Shown here piece by piece: positions 27,857 to 36,710 of a DNA stretch of 64,000 bases (the stretch's first letter is position 1; every line of letters starts with the position of its first letter). The notes below the pieces were generated by a model. It made no database searches, was not told the origin of the DNA, and worked only from the letters and a program-made list of their open reading frames with translations. Source of the stretch: Nitrosomonas eutropha (GTDB lineage Bacteria > Pseudomonadota > Gammaproteobacteria > Burkholderiales > Nitrosomonadaceae); NCBI RefSeq assembly GCF_900116685.1, contig NZ_FPBL01000001.1, positions 434,001-498,000 on the forward strand, read 5' to 3'. Position numbers and translations under genes: made by a program.

Positions 27857-29076
27857 ATTTACTGACCATCATCGGTGAAGCCATGCGGGCACTGCAGACC
27901 AACCGCCTGCGCACCGCCCTCACCATGCTTGGCATGATCATCGGCGTGGCAGCAGTAGTGCTTATGCTTGCCGTAGGACAAGGTGCACAAACCAGCATCA
28001 ACAGCGCCATCGCCTCAATGGGTAGCCATTTGCTGATCATCATGCCGGGTGCGACTTCTTCCGGTGGCGTACGCTGGGGCATTGGTAGTGTTAAAACGCT
28101 GACAGTACAGGATGCGCAAGCCATTGCAGAATTACCCATGATCGATGCAACCGCCCCGGTCATTTCGGGCGCAGCACAACTCAACTACAGTGCAAACAAC
28201 TGGAGCACCATCTTGACAGGTGTTACGCCAGATTATTTCTCCGTAAACAACTGGGAAATTGCCAGCGGTACCATCTTTTCAGAAGGAGATTTACGCTCCG
28301 GCGCACGTATGGCTGTTCTGGGACATATCACCGCAACCAGCCTGTTTGGTGATGAAGATCCGGTGGGAAAAATCATCCGGATTACCAATCGGCCATTCAC
28401 GGTTGTTGGTGTACTGGCTGCTAAAGGCCAAAGTTTGTCGGGGCGCGATCAGGACGATAATGTGCTTATTCCGCTCACCACTGCGCAGCGACAGATTATT
28501 GGTAACCAGTTTCCCGGTTCCATCAATTTTATGATGGTTCGTGCCAAATCGGAGAACGACATGGAAGCTGCCGAAGCAGAGATCACACATCTGCTCCGGC
28601 AGCGCCACCGCATCAGCAACCATATGGAAAATGATTTTACTGTTCGTAACCTGACCGCACTGGCTTCTGTGGCCAGCAACACCGCTAAGATCATGGGCTG
28701 GATGCTGGGTGCAATTGCATCCGTCTCGCTACTGGTAGGCGGGATCGGCATCATGAATATCATGCTGGTCTCTGTTACAGAACGCACTCGTGAAATCGGA
28801 ATACGCATGGCAATCGGGGCCAATCAGCGCATGATCCTTACCCAATTTCTGCTGGAATCACTGATGATCTGTACTCTGGGTGGACTGACCGGTATCGCCC
28901 TGGGAATTGGCGGCGCGTGGCTCGCCAGCCAGATTGCCGGGATTGACATTGTCATTACATCCGGGACAATTGCTCTGGCCTTCTCATTTGCCTCCATCAC
29001 CGGTATTTTCTTCGGTCTCTACCCCGCCCGAAAAGCTGCTGCACTCAAACCTGTGGAAGCCCTGCGTCACGAATAA
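27853..29076 (+). CDS. MacB-type ABC permease (FtsX/MacB_PCD family)
   Basis: A 407-residue permease with one N-terminal helix (about 22-42), a periplasmic MacB_PCD domain of some 220 residues, and three C-terminal helices starting ASVSLLVGGIGIMNIMLVSV, followed by the typical TERTREIGIRMAIGA. The last helix region ends GLYPARKAAALKPVEALR, a family hallmark. Third gene of the adaptor-ATPase-permease set. No outer-membrane TolC homologue lies next to it, so a shared one is presumably used. Confidence 0.93.
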   Translation: MNLLTIIGEAMRALQTNRLRTALTMLGMIIGVAAVVLMLAVGQGAQTSINSAIASMGSHLLIIMPGATSSGGVRWGIGSVKTLTVQDAQAIAELPMIDATAPVISGAAQLNYSANNWSTILTGVTPDYFSVNNWEIASGTIFSEGDLRSGARMAVLGHITATSLFGDEDPVGKIIRITNRPFTVVGVLAAKGQSLSGRDQDDNVLIPLTTAQRQIIGNQFPGSINFMMVRAKSENDMEAAEAEITHLLRQRHRISNHMENDFTVRNLTALASVASNTAKIMGWMLGAIASVSLLVGGIGIMNIMLVSVTERTREIGIRMAIGANQRMILTQFLLESLMICTLGGLTGIALGIGGAWLASQIAGIDIVITSGTIALAFSFASITGIFFGLYPARKAAALKPVEALRHE

Positions 29077-29258
29077 TCCTGGATTCCCCCAAGTGGCGGC
29101 ACGTAGCACCCCATTCGCTTGAACAACTTGTCATGTTTTTCGAGCACGTTAACCCAAGTTTAACTTGACCAAAATACTTAGGACGTGACCAGGATATGTA
29201 ATAGAGATAGAATTTTTGTCGAAGGTGAAATCGTGATCTCATTTTTAACTGGAATTCT

Positions 29259-29939
29259 ATGCATTCTGTTGCCGCTTCCACCATTATCTTTGCCGCTATT
29301 ACTGTGGTCGCAACCGGAACGGCCGGATTGGTGTTGGCAGCTTCAGTAGAGGAGGCAGATAAGGTGAGCAGCCTGGGGTCAGATTGGACGGAGGTTTATC
29401 ACAAGCACGGCCTTGTCGTTTTTACGAAGAACGAAGTAGAGGGATACCGAGTAATCGCGATTTCCGAGATGGAGGCTCCACCCGAAGCTGTTTTCAATGT
29501 TCTCATTGACTTCGAGCATTACCCCGAGTTCATACCCTATGTGAAAGAATCGCAAGTGCTCAGCCGCGCCAGCAATAACGAGATGGTTACTTATGCACGT
29601 ATCGCGCCACCGTTTATTGATGAGCGTGACTATCCGCTCAAAGTCAGGCTAACGTACGGATCGACAGCAAACAACAGTACTTTCAAGGTTGAGTGGTCCA
29701 CCTTGCCCGAGGCGAGGCCTGAGATCGAAGGCGTGGTACGTATCAGGCTTAATGAGGGTTCATGGCTGGCAGCACCCCTGGATGGCGGCAAACACACGCA
29801 CCTCACTTATACATTGCTTACCAATCCAGGCGGGTTCATCCCGGATTTCGTGTTCAACTTTTCGAATACCATCGCAATACCCGAACTTTTCGAGGCAATT
29901 AAGAAACGTGTCGTTACGGCAATAGTCAGCAAAAACTGA
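29259..29939 (+). CDS. SRPBCC/START-domain protein with signal peptide
   Basis: A 226-residue protein with an N-terminal hydrophobic segment (about 5-28, ending VLAAS) that is likely a signal peptide or anchor. The rest has the START/SRPBCC pattern: DWTEVYHKHGLVVFTKNEVEG, AISEMEAPPEAVFNVLIDFE, YPEFIPYVKESQVL, PPFIDERDYPLKV, then GGFIPDFVFNFSN near the end. Such proteins bind lipids or other hydrophobic ligands in a cavity. It stands alone with 180 bp upstream. Ligand unknown. Confidence 0.8.
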   Translation: MHSVAASTIIFAAITVVATGTAGLVLAASVEEADKVSSLGSDWTEVYHKHGLVVFTKNEVEGYRVIAISEMEAPPEAVFNVLIDFEHYPEFIPYVKESQVLSRASNNEMVTYARIAPPFIDERDYPLKVRLTYGSTANNSTFKVEWSTLPEARPEIEGVVRIRLNEGSWLAAPLDGGKHTHLTYTLLTNPGGFIPDFVFNFSNTIAIPELFEAIKKRVVTAIVSKN

Positions 29940-30171
29940 ATACTGCAATTGTCGCACTCCACATGGTTGGTTATACCTTCTGGTAATGATCGGCGTTGAT
30001 ACTACTGGATTGCCCCATGCTTTCAATGTTTGCAAAGATGACGATTAATAATTTGTCTTTGTATACAAAGCCCTATCTTCCTATGCTTGAACCTTCGTCT
30101 GGAATAGGCGTATTTTAGTCGAGGATGAGAAGGAATAGAGACCGAATCCGTCTTTGGCCATTGAGGCTGTG
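29940..30171. other. 232 bp without recognised content
   Basis: No coding frame of note, RNA gene or terminator-like hairpin with T-tract was found between the START gene and the IS relic. Confidence 0.35.
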
Positions 30172-30385
30172 TGTAGTGGTCAAGTAATTTCAGACACTGT
30201 GATAGGTTGTTTTACTGCAGTGTGTAATTCGTAATCTACAGAACTGCTGGTTAAGTGGGTTTGGTGCCACTGGGTAGTTGTATTTGTTGTCGGTCGTCAT
30301 CCGAGCGCAACTGGCGGTTCTCCGCCTCTTGACCCCTGACCAGGTGAACAACATCCAATTTAAATTGAGTATCAAACCTCCTGTG
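30172..30385 (-). mobile_element. Internally deleted IS3-family relic
   Basis: One end reads TGTAGTGGTCAAGTAATTTC (from 30172), the kind of terminus seen in IS3-family elements. On the minus strand one frame gives TQFKLDVVHLVRGQ, like the start of OrfA, running directly into EAENRQLRSD, like an OrfA C-terminus; a shifted frame gives TTDNKYNYPVAPNPLNQQF, the stretch just before the DDE domain of OrfB, and then joins the element end. So most of the element is deleted. It borders the lipase/SDR block and hints at past insertion there. Confidence 0.55.
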
Positions 30386-30436
30386 TGCTTTCAACGCTTG
30401 AATCCAGCGGCACTCCGACAGGGGTGTTCGGTCCGT

Positions 30437-31654
30437 TCAGATCCCGCCATCCACTGAACAGACTGGCATCTCTTCCCCGTCGAGATACGCAAGAAATTGC
30501 TGCGCTACAGACTGACTCTGGCTCAAGGCATCGCGGTGGCTACCATTGGATATCGCGTGGTAAAAAGCTGTCTTGCCCGCTTTGCAGAGCTTTTGATAAT
30601 AGGCTCGAGTGCCGTGTGAGTTAATCAGCTTATCTGCCGTGCCTTGGATGAGCATCACGGGCACCGTCGGTGACATGTTTTCAATAGACTGGTGTGCGAG
30701 ATAGCCCAGTAAGGGCTTAACATCTGCGTTTTTCCTAAACACGCTGCTCGGACTTTTGGTGATTTCCTGGCGCAGCTCCGATAAACAGCGACTGCGTGCA
30801 AAATTCAGCAACGGCTGCATATCTGCACTGACAAGCTTGCCCACATCAAGCGATGGAGCCGCTGCCTCAGCGCCCAGCAAAACGATCGGCAAGAAGGCCG
30901 TTATACCAGGATCCAGACGAGGGTGCGCCAATACGTATTCTGCAATGTCGGCATACTGATAACCGCCAGGTGCTAGGGCGATAGCACCACGCAGATGCAT
31001 TTCGGGCATGTCAATCTGACCATGGGCGGCCACCTCCAGTGCGGCTGCGCCACCTTGGCTGTGCCCCATAACTACCCAATCCGGACTGATAGCGCTTGGG
31101 CGTAGCCAATGCAACGCACGCACCGCATCAACTACGGTGTGTAATTGGCTAGCCGCGTTCATGTAAGGATGACCGCCGGGTGTTCCCAACCCCTGGTAAT
31201 CTGGGGCGATCACCGCGTAGCCCTGGGCCAGCCACCAGTCCAGCACTGGGAGAACAATTTGATGATAGCTATCCTCCGGGCCACCTGGATAGATGGCCGA
31301 TGGTGCACAGATATCGGCGACCCCGGTCGTGCCGTGGGCCCATGCCAACACTGGCCAACCGCTGTTAGGTGGCTCGCCCTTCGGTAGCAACACGTAGCCA
31401 GACGCCACAATCGGCTCGCCAGCAACGCCACGGCTGCGGTAGGTAATCAGATAACGCTGCCCGGCATACGCGAGTGCCGCCTCCAGGGGCTGGGTTTGTA
31501 CCGATAACAAAGAACCGGGCGTGGTAGCAACAACCACCTCCATGCTCCCGGCACGGTTTGTGTTAGTGCCCATGACACACGCACCCAGCATGCCAGCAGC
31601 AAGTAACATCGCTATGATCTTGAGAAGACGACAAACGTACGTAAAATTAATCAA
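30437..31654 (-). CDS. Secretory-lipase-type alpha/beta hydrolase, lipoprotein
   Basis: A 405-residue hydrolase. The lipoprotein signal ends LGAC at about residue 26. The nucleophile elbow is VMGHSQGGAAALE (Ser), the acid is in IQGTADKLI and the His in NGSHRDAL; the oxyanion strand is VLAWAHGTTGV. This matches the LIP secretory lipase/esterase group. The start is TTG at 31654 with GGAGGAG upstream, and it overlaps the SDR stop by 8 bp, so the two are translated together. An ATG at 31609 would remove the basic part of the signal. Substrate unknown. Confidence 0.82.
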   Translation of the reverse strand: MINFTYVCRLLKIIAMLLAAGMLGACVMGTNTNRAGSMEVVVATTPGSLLSVQTQPLEAALAYAGQRYLITYRSRGVAGEPIVASGYVLLPKGEPPNSGWPVLAWAHGTTGVADICAPSAIYPGGPEDSYHQIVLPVLDWWLAQGYAVIAPDYQGLGTPGGHPYMNAASQLHTVVDAVRALHWLRPSAISPDWVVMGHSQGGAAALEVAAHGQIDMPEMHLRGAIALAPGGYQYADIAEYVLAHPRLDPGITAFLPIVLLGAEAAAPSLDVGKLVSADMQPLLNFARSRCLSELRQEITKSPSSVFRKNADVKPLLGYLAHQSIENMSPTVPVMLIQGTADKLINSHGTRAYYQKLCKAGKTAFYHAISNGSHRDALSQSQSVAQQFLAYLDGEEMPVCSVDGGI

Positions 31655-32420
31655 GAGTCTGTACTCCTCCGCCGTTCACGAACAGCGTCTGACCACTCAC
31701 CCAAGAAGAGATCGGGGCCGCAAAATAAAGTACTGCACCAGCAATATCCTCGGGTTCACCGAGCCGCTTGATGGGTGTGTGTGCGAGCATGCGTTTCTCG
31801 ATTTCTGGCGTCAGTACTGTCTTCAATGCTGCGGTGCGGGTGGCACCTGGGCCAACCGCGTTGATGCGTACGATAGGACCATAATCGAAGGCAAGGTTGG
31901 CACCCATGTGATTGAGAGCGGCCTTGGAAGCAGCATAGCCACTCATCGCCGGGCTCTTATTGATGGATGACATGGACGTTATGTTAATGATCGAGCCATA
32001 GCCATCTTTAGTCATATGTGGTGCGACCAACTGTGCCAACCGCCAGGCAGCAAACACATTGAGCTGAAAATCGCGGGCGAACACTTCAACCGTGATGTCT
32101 TGTGGTGATTCGCGTCCAGCCCCTCCACCACCGGCATTGTTGACCAAAATGTTGATACGGTTAAACGCTTCCAGCGTTGCGTCCACCGCTGCGACCAATT
32201 GTGTATCTTCGAGGATATTACAGGCCACGCCGCGTACGTCACCACCCGTGGCGACAGCGGTTTCCTGTGCCGTTTCTCGCGCCACCTTTTCATTCAGATC
32301 GGCAATCATCACGCTCGCACCAGCGCGGGCTAAGGCTTGCACACAGGCTCGACCGATTCCTGCAGCACCACCAGTAACGATAGCTGTCTTACCGGTTAAA
32401 TCCCATAATGATTGATTCAT
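31647..32420 (-). CDS. Short-chain dehydrogenase/reductase (SDR)
   Basis: A 257-residue classical SDR. Cofactor site TGGAAGIGRA, NNAGG motif, catalytic Ser in INITSMSS, YAASK with Tyr and Lys, and PGATRT after the active site. Asp in ADLN after beta2 suggests NAD(H) preference. It most resembles the 7-alpha-hydroxysteroid dehydrogenase-like group, but the substrate cannot be told. First gene of a two-gene unit with the lipase; together they could hydrolyse an ester and oxidise the released alcohol. Confidence 0.85.
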   Translation of the reverse strand: MNQSLWDLTGKTAIVTGGAAGIGRACVQALARAGASVMIADLNEKVARETAQETAVATGGDVRGVACNILEDTQLVAAVDATLEAFNRINILVNNAGGGGAGRESPQDITVEVFARDFQLNVFAAWRLAQLVAPHMTKDGYGSIINITSMSSINKSPAMSGYAASKAALNHMGANLAFDYGPIVRINAVGPGATRTAALKTVLTPEIEKRMLAHTPIKRLGEPEDIAGAVLYFAAPISSWVSGQTLFVNGGGVQTLD

Positions 32421-32559
32421 AATGATTACCCTTTCTGAATTAGCAGAAAACCCAACCTACTCTCTCACGTCACCCACAAAAACCAGCCTCTTGACTGCCT
32501 AACCTCCCGAGTTCAACCACCGCCGCAGGTGATCAACTGCGACGAACAGTGAGCATGCT

Positions 32560-32910
32560 TTAGAAAATCATCACGTGGTCAACAAGATACTTGCCGTCTT
32601 GTTGGACTAAAACCATCTCTGCCACAAAATCGCCGGGTTGTTTGCTAAAACCCTGTTTCCAGACGACGGCTACTGATTCAGGGCGCCGAAAGATAGCAAC
32701 AAATTCTCGCTTAGTGAAGAAACCCTTTGTGCTTTGATAGTCTTGGCATATCCACTCCAGTCGTTCTTTTGATAGGACGCTTTTCAAGCGGCCTGTAAAG
32801 TCCCTAACGTGTCTTTCATAGTCGATTGCCGTTGAAGCATCCATTAAATTATCCATAATCGGATCGGCAATCGAAAGGATTTCAGCGTCTGATTTCTTGG
32901 CTAGTTTCAT
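32560..32910 (-). CDS. Conserved-looking small protein, unknown function
   Basis: A 116-residue soluble protein with an alpha-helical N-terminal half (DAEILSIADPIMDNLMDAS) and a beta-rich C-terminal half (FVAIFRRPESVAVVWKQGF, GKYLVDHVMIF) that suggests a cystatin/NTF2-like sheet. AGGAGA precedes the ATG by about 9 bases, so it is probably expressed. No signal peptide. It lies upstream of the SDR gene on the same strand, 139 bp away. I do not recognise the family. Confidence 0.65.
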   Translation of the reverse strand: MKLAKKSDAEILSIADPIMDNLMDASTAIDYERHVRDFTGRLKSVLSKERLEWICQDYQSTKGFFTKREFVAIFRRPESVAVVWKQGFSKQPGDFVAEMVLVQQDGKYLVDHVMIF

Positions 32911-33447
32911 GCAGGCTTCTCCTGAGGTGATCGGTGCAAAGACCGCGTAGCGGGGTTTGTGTCCGGTTGACTGAATTATTAGGCAGCACTCTGGCTACCC
33001 TCACTCAAATGTAGCAGCGGGAAAGGCACTCCTTGAGAATCAGTTGGTGAGCGGCCAGATGTACAAATCCATTGGATAAACAAAATACTACTGCACGCGG
33101 ATTCTACTCATTTACATCTACTTGTAGTTCACCTTTCAATTTTGTGCCTCAGCATTGATACTTTCTGCATAAACTGGCCAGATAAAAATAAAACTGAATC
33201 GGGAAGTTATTTTTAATCTGGCAAGTGTTATCAGATTATCACCAGTATAATTTCCGGAAACTTGTGGCCATCGCGGTGCCTCTATCTGCGATACTGCTAA
33301 CAATTTCCAGCATATCTGATGTTTGTTCCCCAGTTGCCGCATACAGTTGTCTTATTAGATACCGATCAACGAGCCATCCGGTAACTGGTCATCATATTTA
33401 ATTCTGCCGGCATTCCCGGCAGTACCATTTACATTGTTTACCTGAAA
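32911..33447. other. 537-bp intergenic region before the Mrp operon
   Basis: No convincing gene; a 68-codon minus-strand frame at 33136-33342 has no ribosome site or family pattern. A compact hairpin (CTGCCGG at 33404-33410, CCGGCAG at 33416-33422) sits 26 bases before the mrpA start and might affect its translation. The Mrp promoter must lie here. Confidence 0.4.
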
Positions 33448-36366
33448 ATGAACAGCGAGAATCTCCTTCTTCTCCTGATACTGTTGCCATTTGCTGGAAG
33501 CGCTCTGGCAGCCCTGTTACCAGCCAATGCCCGCAATACAGAAGCATGGTTGTCAGGGTGCATAACGATCACCGCATTTGCAATTGTTGTCTACCTTTAT
33601 CCATCTATTTCAGCGGGAGAAATACTCCGTAACGAAATCGAATGGCTGCCCGGATCGGATTTGAATTTCACACTCAGGATGGATGGTTTCGCCTGGATGT
33701 TTTCAATACTGGTTACCGGTATCGGTTTTCTCGTAGTGCTCTACGCACGCTATTACATGTCCCCCGAGGATCCGGTGCCGCGTTTTTTCTCCTTTTTGCT
33801 GGCTTTTGCGGGTGCCATGCAAGGGATCGTCATCTCAGGTAACCTGATCCTGCTGGCGATCTTCTGGGAACTCACCAGCATTTTTTCATTTTTGCTGATT
33901 GGTTACTGGCATCACAATACAGCAGCGCGTGACGGTGCACGCATGTCACTAATCGTCACCGGAACCGGCGGGCTTTGTCTGCTTGCCGGGTTAGTTCTCC
34001 TTGGTTACATCACCGACAGTTACGATCTCGATCATGTACTGGCTGCGGGCAACACCATCCGGGAACATGAACTCTATGTCCCCGTGCTGGTGCTTATTCT
34101 GCTGGGCGCGCTGACCAAAAGTGCACAGTTTCCATTCCATTTTTGGCTGCCTAATGCAATGGCCGCACCCACGCCGGTATCGGCCTACCTGCATTCGGCA
34201 ACCATGGTAAAAGCCGGTGTATTTCTGCTGACTCGGCTATGGCCGGTACTATCCGGCACGGATGAATGGTTTTTATTGCTCGGATTAGCCGGTATGAGTT
34301 CGTTACTGCTCAGTGCTTACTTCGCTATTTTCCAGCAAGACCTCAAAGGATTGCTGGCCTATTCGACCATCAGCCATCTTGGCTTGATTACGACCTTGCT
34401 GAGCTTTGGCAGTCCGCTGGCTGCAGTGGCGGCGATTTTTCACATGCTGAACCATGCTACATTCAAAGCCTCTCTGTTCATGGCCGCCGGTATCATCGAC
34501 CATGAAGCGGGAACACGCGACATGCGCAAACTCAGCGGGCTCTTCAGCTTTATGCCGATTACCGCCACGCTTGCCATGGTAGCCAGCGCAGCCATGGCAG
34601 GCGTACCGCTTCTCAACGGCTTTTTATCAAAAGAAATGTTTTTTTCTGAAACACTCGGGCAACACTCCGGTTCTGTACTGGATAGCGTATTACCTTATGC
34701 CGCCACGCTTGCCGGTGCCTTTTCAGTAACCTACTCCATACGTTTTATTCATACCGTCTTTTTCGGACCCAAACCTCTGGGGCTTCCCCGAGAACCTCAC
34801 GAACCTCCTCACTGGATGCGACGGCCAATCGAATTTCTGGTACTGGCCTGTCTCATCATCGGTATTGTCCCTGGTATAACCATTGGCCCTTATCTGCATA
34901 CCGCTGTAACTTCGGTATTGCGCGAATACACACCACTCTACAGCCTTGCCGTGTGGCATGGGATTAACACACCTCTGATCATGAGTATGACAGCACTCAT
35001 TGGCGGTGCATTGCTCTATCTGATGCTGCAGAATTATCTCGCCCAAAGCGAGGATGGACCGCCTGGTATACGGCAACTCAAGGGCCAGCGAATTTTTGAG
35101 CGATCACTGGTTACGCTCTCCTGGCGTTGGGCACGCTGGATGGAGGACACATTCGGCACACAACGTTTGCAGCCACAGTTGTTTCTGGTCATTTTCATCG
35201 CGTTGATCGCGGGGTGCTGGCCATTTCTCGGAACAGATCCTGCTTTCAACCTGGAATCGACCACCGGAATGGATCCCGCCTTTGCTGTGCTCTGGGGGAT
35301 TGGCATCGCTTGTGCACTTGGAGCTGCGTATCAGGCTAAATATCACCGGCTGGCTGCACTGATCCTGATGGGAGGGGCGGGTCTTGTCACCTGTATCACC
35401 TTTGTCTGGTTTTCCGCACCTGATCTGGCGGTTACTCAACTGCTGGTTGAAATCGTTACCACTGTGCTGATCCTGCTTGGCCTGCGCTGGCTGCCAAAAA
35501 GGATGGAACAAATTGATGACGCCACGACACTGATTGCACGCACACGCCGGCTGCGTGATTTCGTGCTTGCCGTCAGCTGCGGAGGGGGAATGACACTGAT
35601 TGCCTATACAATAATGACCAACGCTGAGCTGCCGGAAACCATTGCCGGATTCTTCCTGGAACGGGCCTATTCGGAAGGCGGCGGCAGCAATGTTGTTAAC
35701 GTTATCCTGGTTGATTTCCGTGGTTTTGATACGTTTGGAGAAATCACAGTACTGGGTATTGTGGCACTGACCGTTTATGCGCTGCTGAGGCGCTTTCGCC
35801 CCGCACCGGACAGTATTGAAATTCCGGAGCAGCAGCGTATACAAAATGACTTTGATGACCGCCATCCCAATCGTAAGGTTGGGGAAACAGTGCATGATTA
35901 CCTGATGGTGCCCGCCGTTCTCATGCAGTGGATGTTTCCGTTCATTATTCTGCTGGCTGTCTATTTCTTTCTGCGTGGTCATGATCTGCCAGGAGGTGGA
36001 TTCGCCGCCGGCATTACCTTGGCAATCGGCTTATTACTGCAATATCTTGCCAGTGACACCCGCTGGGTGGAAGATCGCTTGCGTATCTTGCCAGTTCGTT
36101 GGATTGGCCTTGGCCTGTTGCTGGCAGCATTAACTGGAATGGGATCCTGGCTATTTGGATTCCCGTTCCTGACCTCTCATTCCACTTACCTGGAGATACC
36201 GCTGATCGGCAAAATACCTGTAGCTACCGCATTATTCTTTGATCTTGGTGTCCTCTTGCTGGTGGTCGGCGCAACCGCTCTGATGTTGATCGCTATCGCA
36301 CACCAGTCGATCCGCAGCCACCGCGCACGTGCCATTGAATCTGCCAAAACCCAGGAGGACGACTGA
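33448..36366 (+). CDS. mrpA: MrpA-MrpB fusion, Na+/H+ antiporter subunit
   Basis: A 972-residue membrane protein. The first part is the NuoL-like MrpA: WELTSIFSFLLIGYWHH with the key Glu, and LTKSAQFPFHFWLPNAM with the key Lys, plus HSATMVKAGVFLL. Then comes the MbhE/DUF4040-like section (FSAPDLAVTQLLVEIVTTVL), and the last roughly 140 residues are MrpB (FFLRGHDLPGGGFAAGITLA). So subunits A and B are fused, as in group 2 Mrp systems. The complex exchanges Na+ for H+ and supports pH and Na+ homeostasis. Its stop shares one base with the mrpC start. Confidence 0.95.
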   Translation: MNSENLLLLLILLPFAGSALAALLPANARNTEAWLSGCITITAFAIVVYLYPSISAGEILRNEIEWLPGSDLNFTLRMDGFAWMFSILVTGIGFLVVLYARYYMSPEDPVPRFFSFLLAFAGAMQGIVISGNLILLAIFWELTSIFSFLLIGYWHHNTAARDGARMSLIVTGTGGLCLLAGLVLLGYITDSYDLDHVLAAGNTIREHELYVPVLVLILLGALTKSAQFPFHFWLPNAMAAPTPVSAYLHSATMVKAGVFLLTRLWPVLSGTDEWFLLLGLAGMSSLLLSAYFAIFQQDLKGLLAYSTISHLGLITTLLSFGSPLAAVAAIFHMLNHATFKASLFMAAGIIDHEAGTRDMRKLSGLFSFMPITATLAMVASAAMAGVPLLNGFLSKEMFFSETLGQHSGSVLDSVLPYAATLAGAFSVTYSIRFIHTVFFGPKPLGLPREPHEPPHWMRRPIEFLVLACLIIGIVPGITIGPYLHTAVTSVLREYTPLYSLAVWHGINTPLIMSMTALIGGALLYLMLQNYLAQSEDGPPGIRQLKGQRIFERSLVTLSWRWARWMEDTFGTQRLQPQLFLVIFIALIAGCWPFLGTDPAFNLESTTGMDPAFAVLWGIGIACALGAAYQAKYHRLAALILMGGAGLVTCITFVWFSAPDLAVTQLLVEIVTTVLILLGLRWLPKRMEQIDDATTLIARTRRLRDFVLAVSCGGGMTLIAYTIMTNAELPETIAGFFLERAYSEGGGSNVVNVILVDFRGFDTFGEITVLGIVALTVYALLRRFRPAPDSIEIPEQQRIQNDFDDRHPNRKVGETVHDYLMVPAVLMQWMFPFIILLAVYFFLRGHDLPGGGFAAGITLAIGLLLQYLASDTRWVEDRLRILPVRWIGLGLLLAALTGMGSWLFGFPFLTSHSTYLEIPLIGKIPVATALFFDLGVLLLVVGATALMLIAIAHQSIRSHRARAIESAKTQEDD

Positions 36367-36710
36367 TGGAGCTGATTCTGTCGCTTGGTATCGGAATACT
36401 GGTTGGATCAGGTGTTTGGCTACTGCTACGCCCCCGTACTTATCAGATCATTATCGGACTGGGATTACTCTCTTATGCGGTCAATCTGTTTATCTTCAGT
36501 GTCGGCCGACTGGTAATGGACAGGCCACCCGTTACACAGGCCGGTGTCCGGGTTGATCCGGCTGCCTTCGCCGATCCGGTGCCTCAAGCACTGATATTGA
36601 CAGCGATTGTCATTGGCTTTGCCACAACAGCGCTGTTTCTGGTTATTCTGCTGGCCGCGCGCGGTTTGACAGGTACCGATCATGTAGATGGCGAGGAACC
36701 GGACCGATGA
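36366..36710 (+). CDS. mrpC: MrpC, Na+/H+ antiporter subunit (NuoK-like)
   Basis: A 114-residue protein with three membrane helices, related to NuoK. Signature: GIGILVGSGVWLLLRPRTYQ near the N-terminus and DPVPQALILTAIVIGFATTA near residue 73. Start overlaps the mrpA stop (TGATG) and its stop overlaps mrpD by 4 bp. It helps form the proton path of the Mrp complex. Confidence 0.95.
   Translation: MELILSLGIGILVGSGVWLLLRPRTYQIIIGLGLLSYAVNLFIFSVGRLVMDRPPVTQAGVRVDPAAFADPVPQALILTAIVIGFATTALFLVILLAARGLTGTDHVDGEEPDR

Noticed and set aside
33136-33342. 68-codon minus-strand frame before mrpA
   Set aside because: No ribosome site, no recognisable pattern, A+T-rich intergenic context.
35104-35982. 292-codon open frame on the minus strand
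   Set aside because: Antisense to mrpA; low-complexity composition (Gln/His/Asn-rich) typical of reversed membrane-protein codons.
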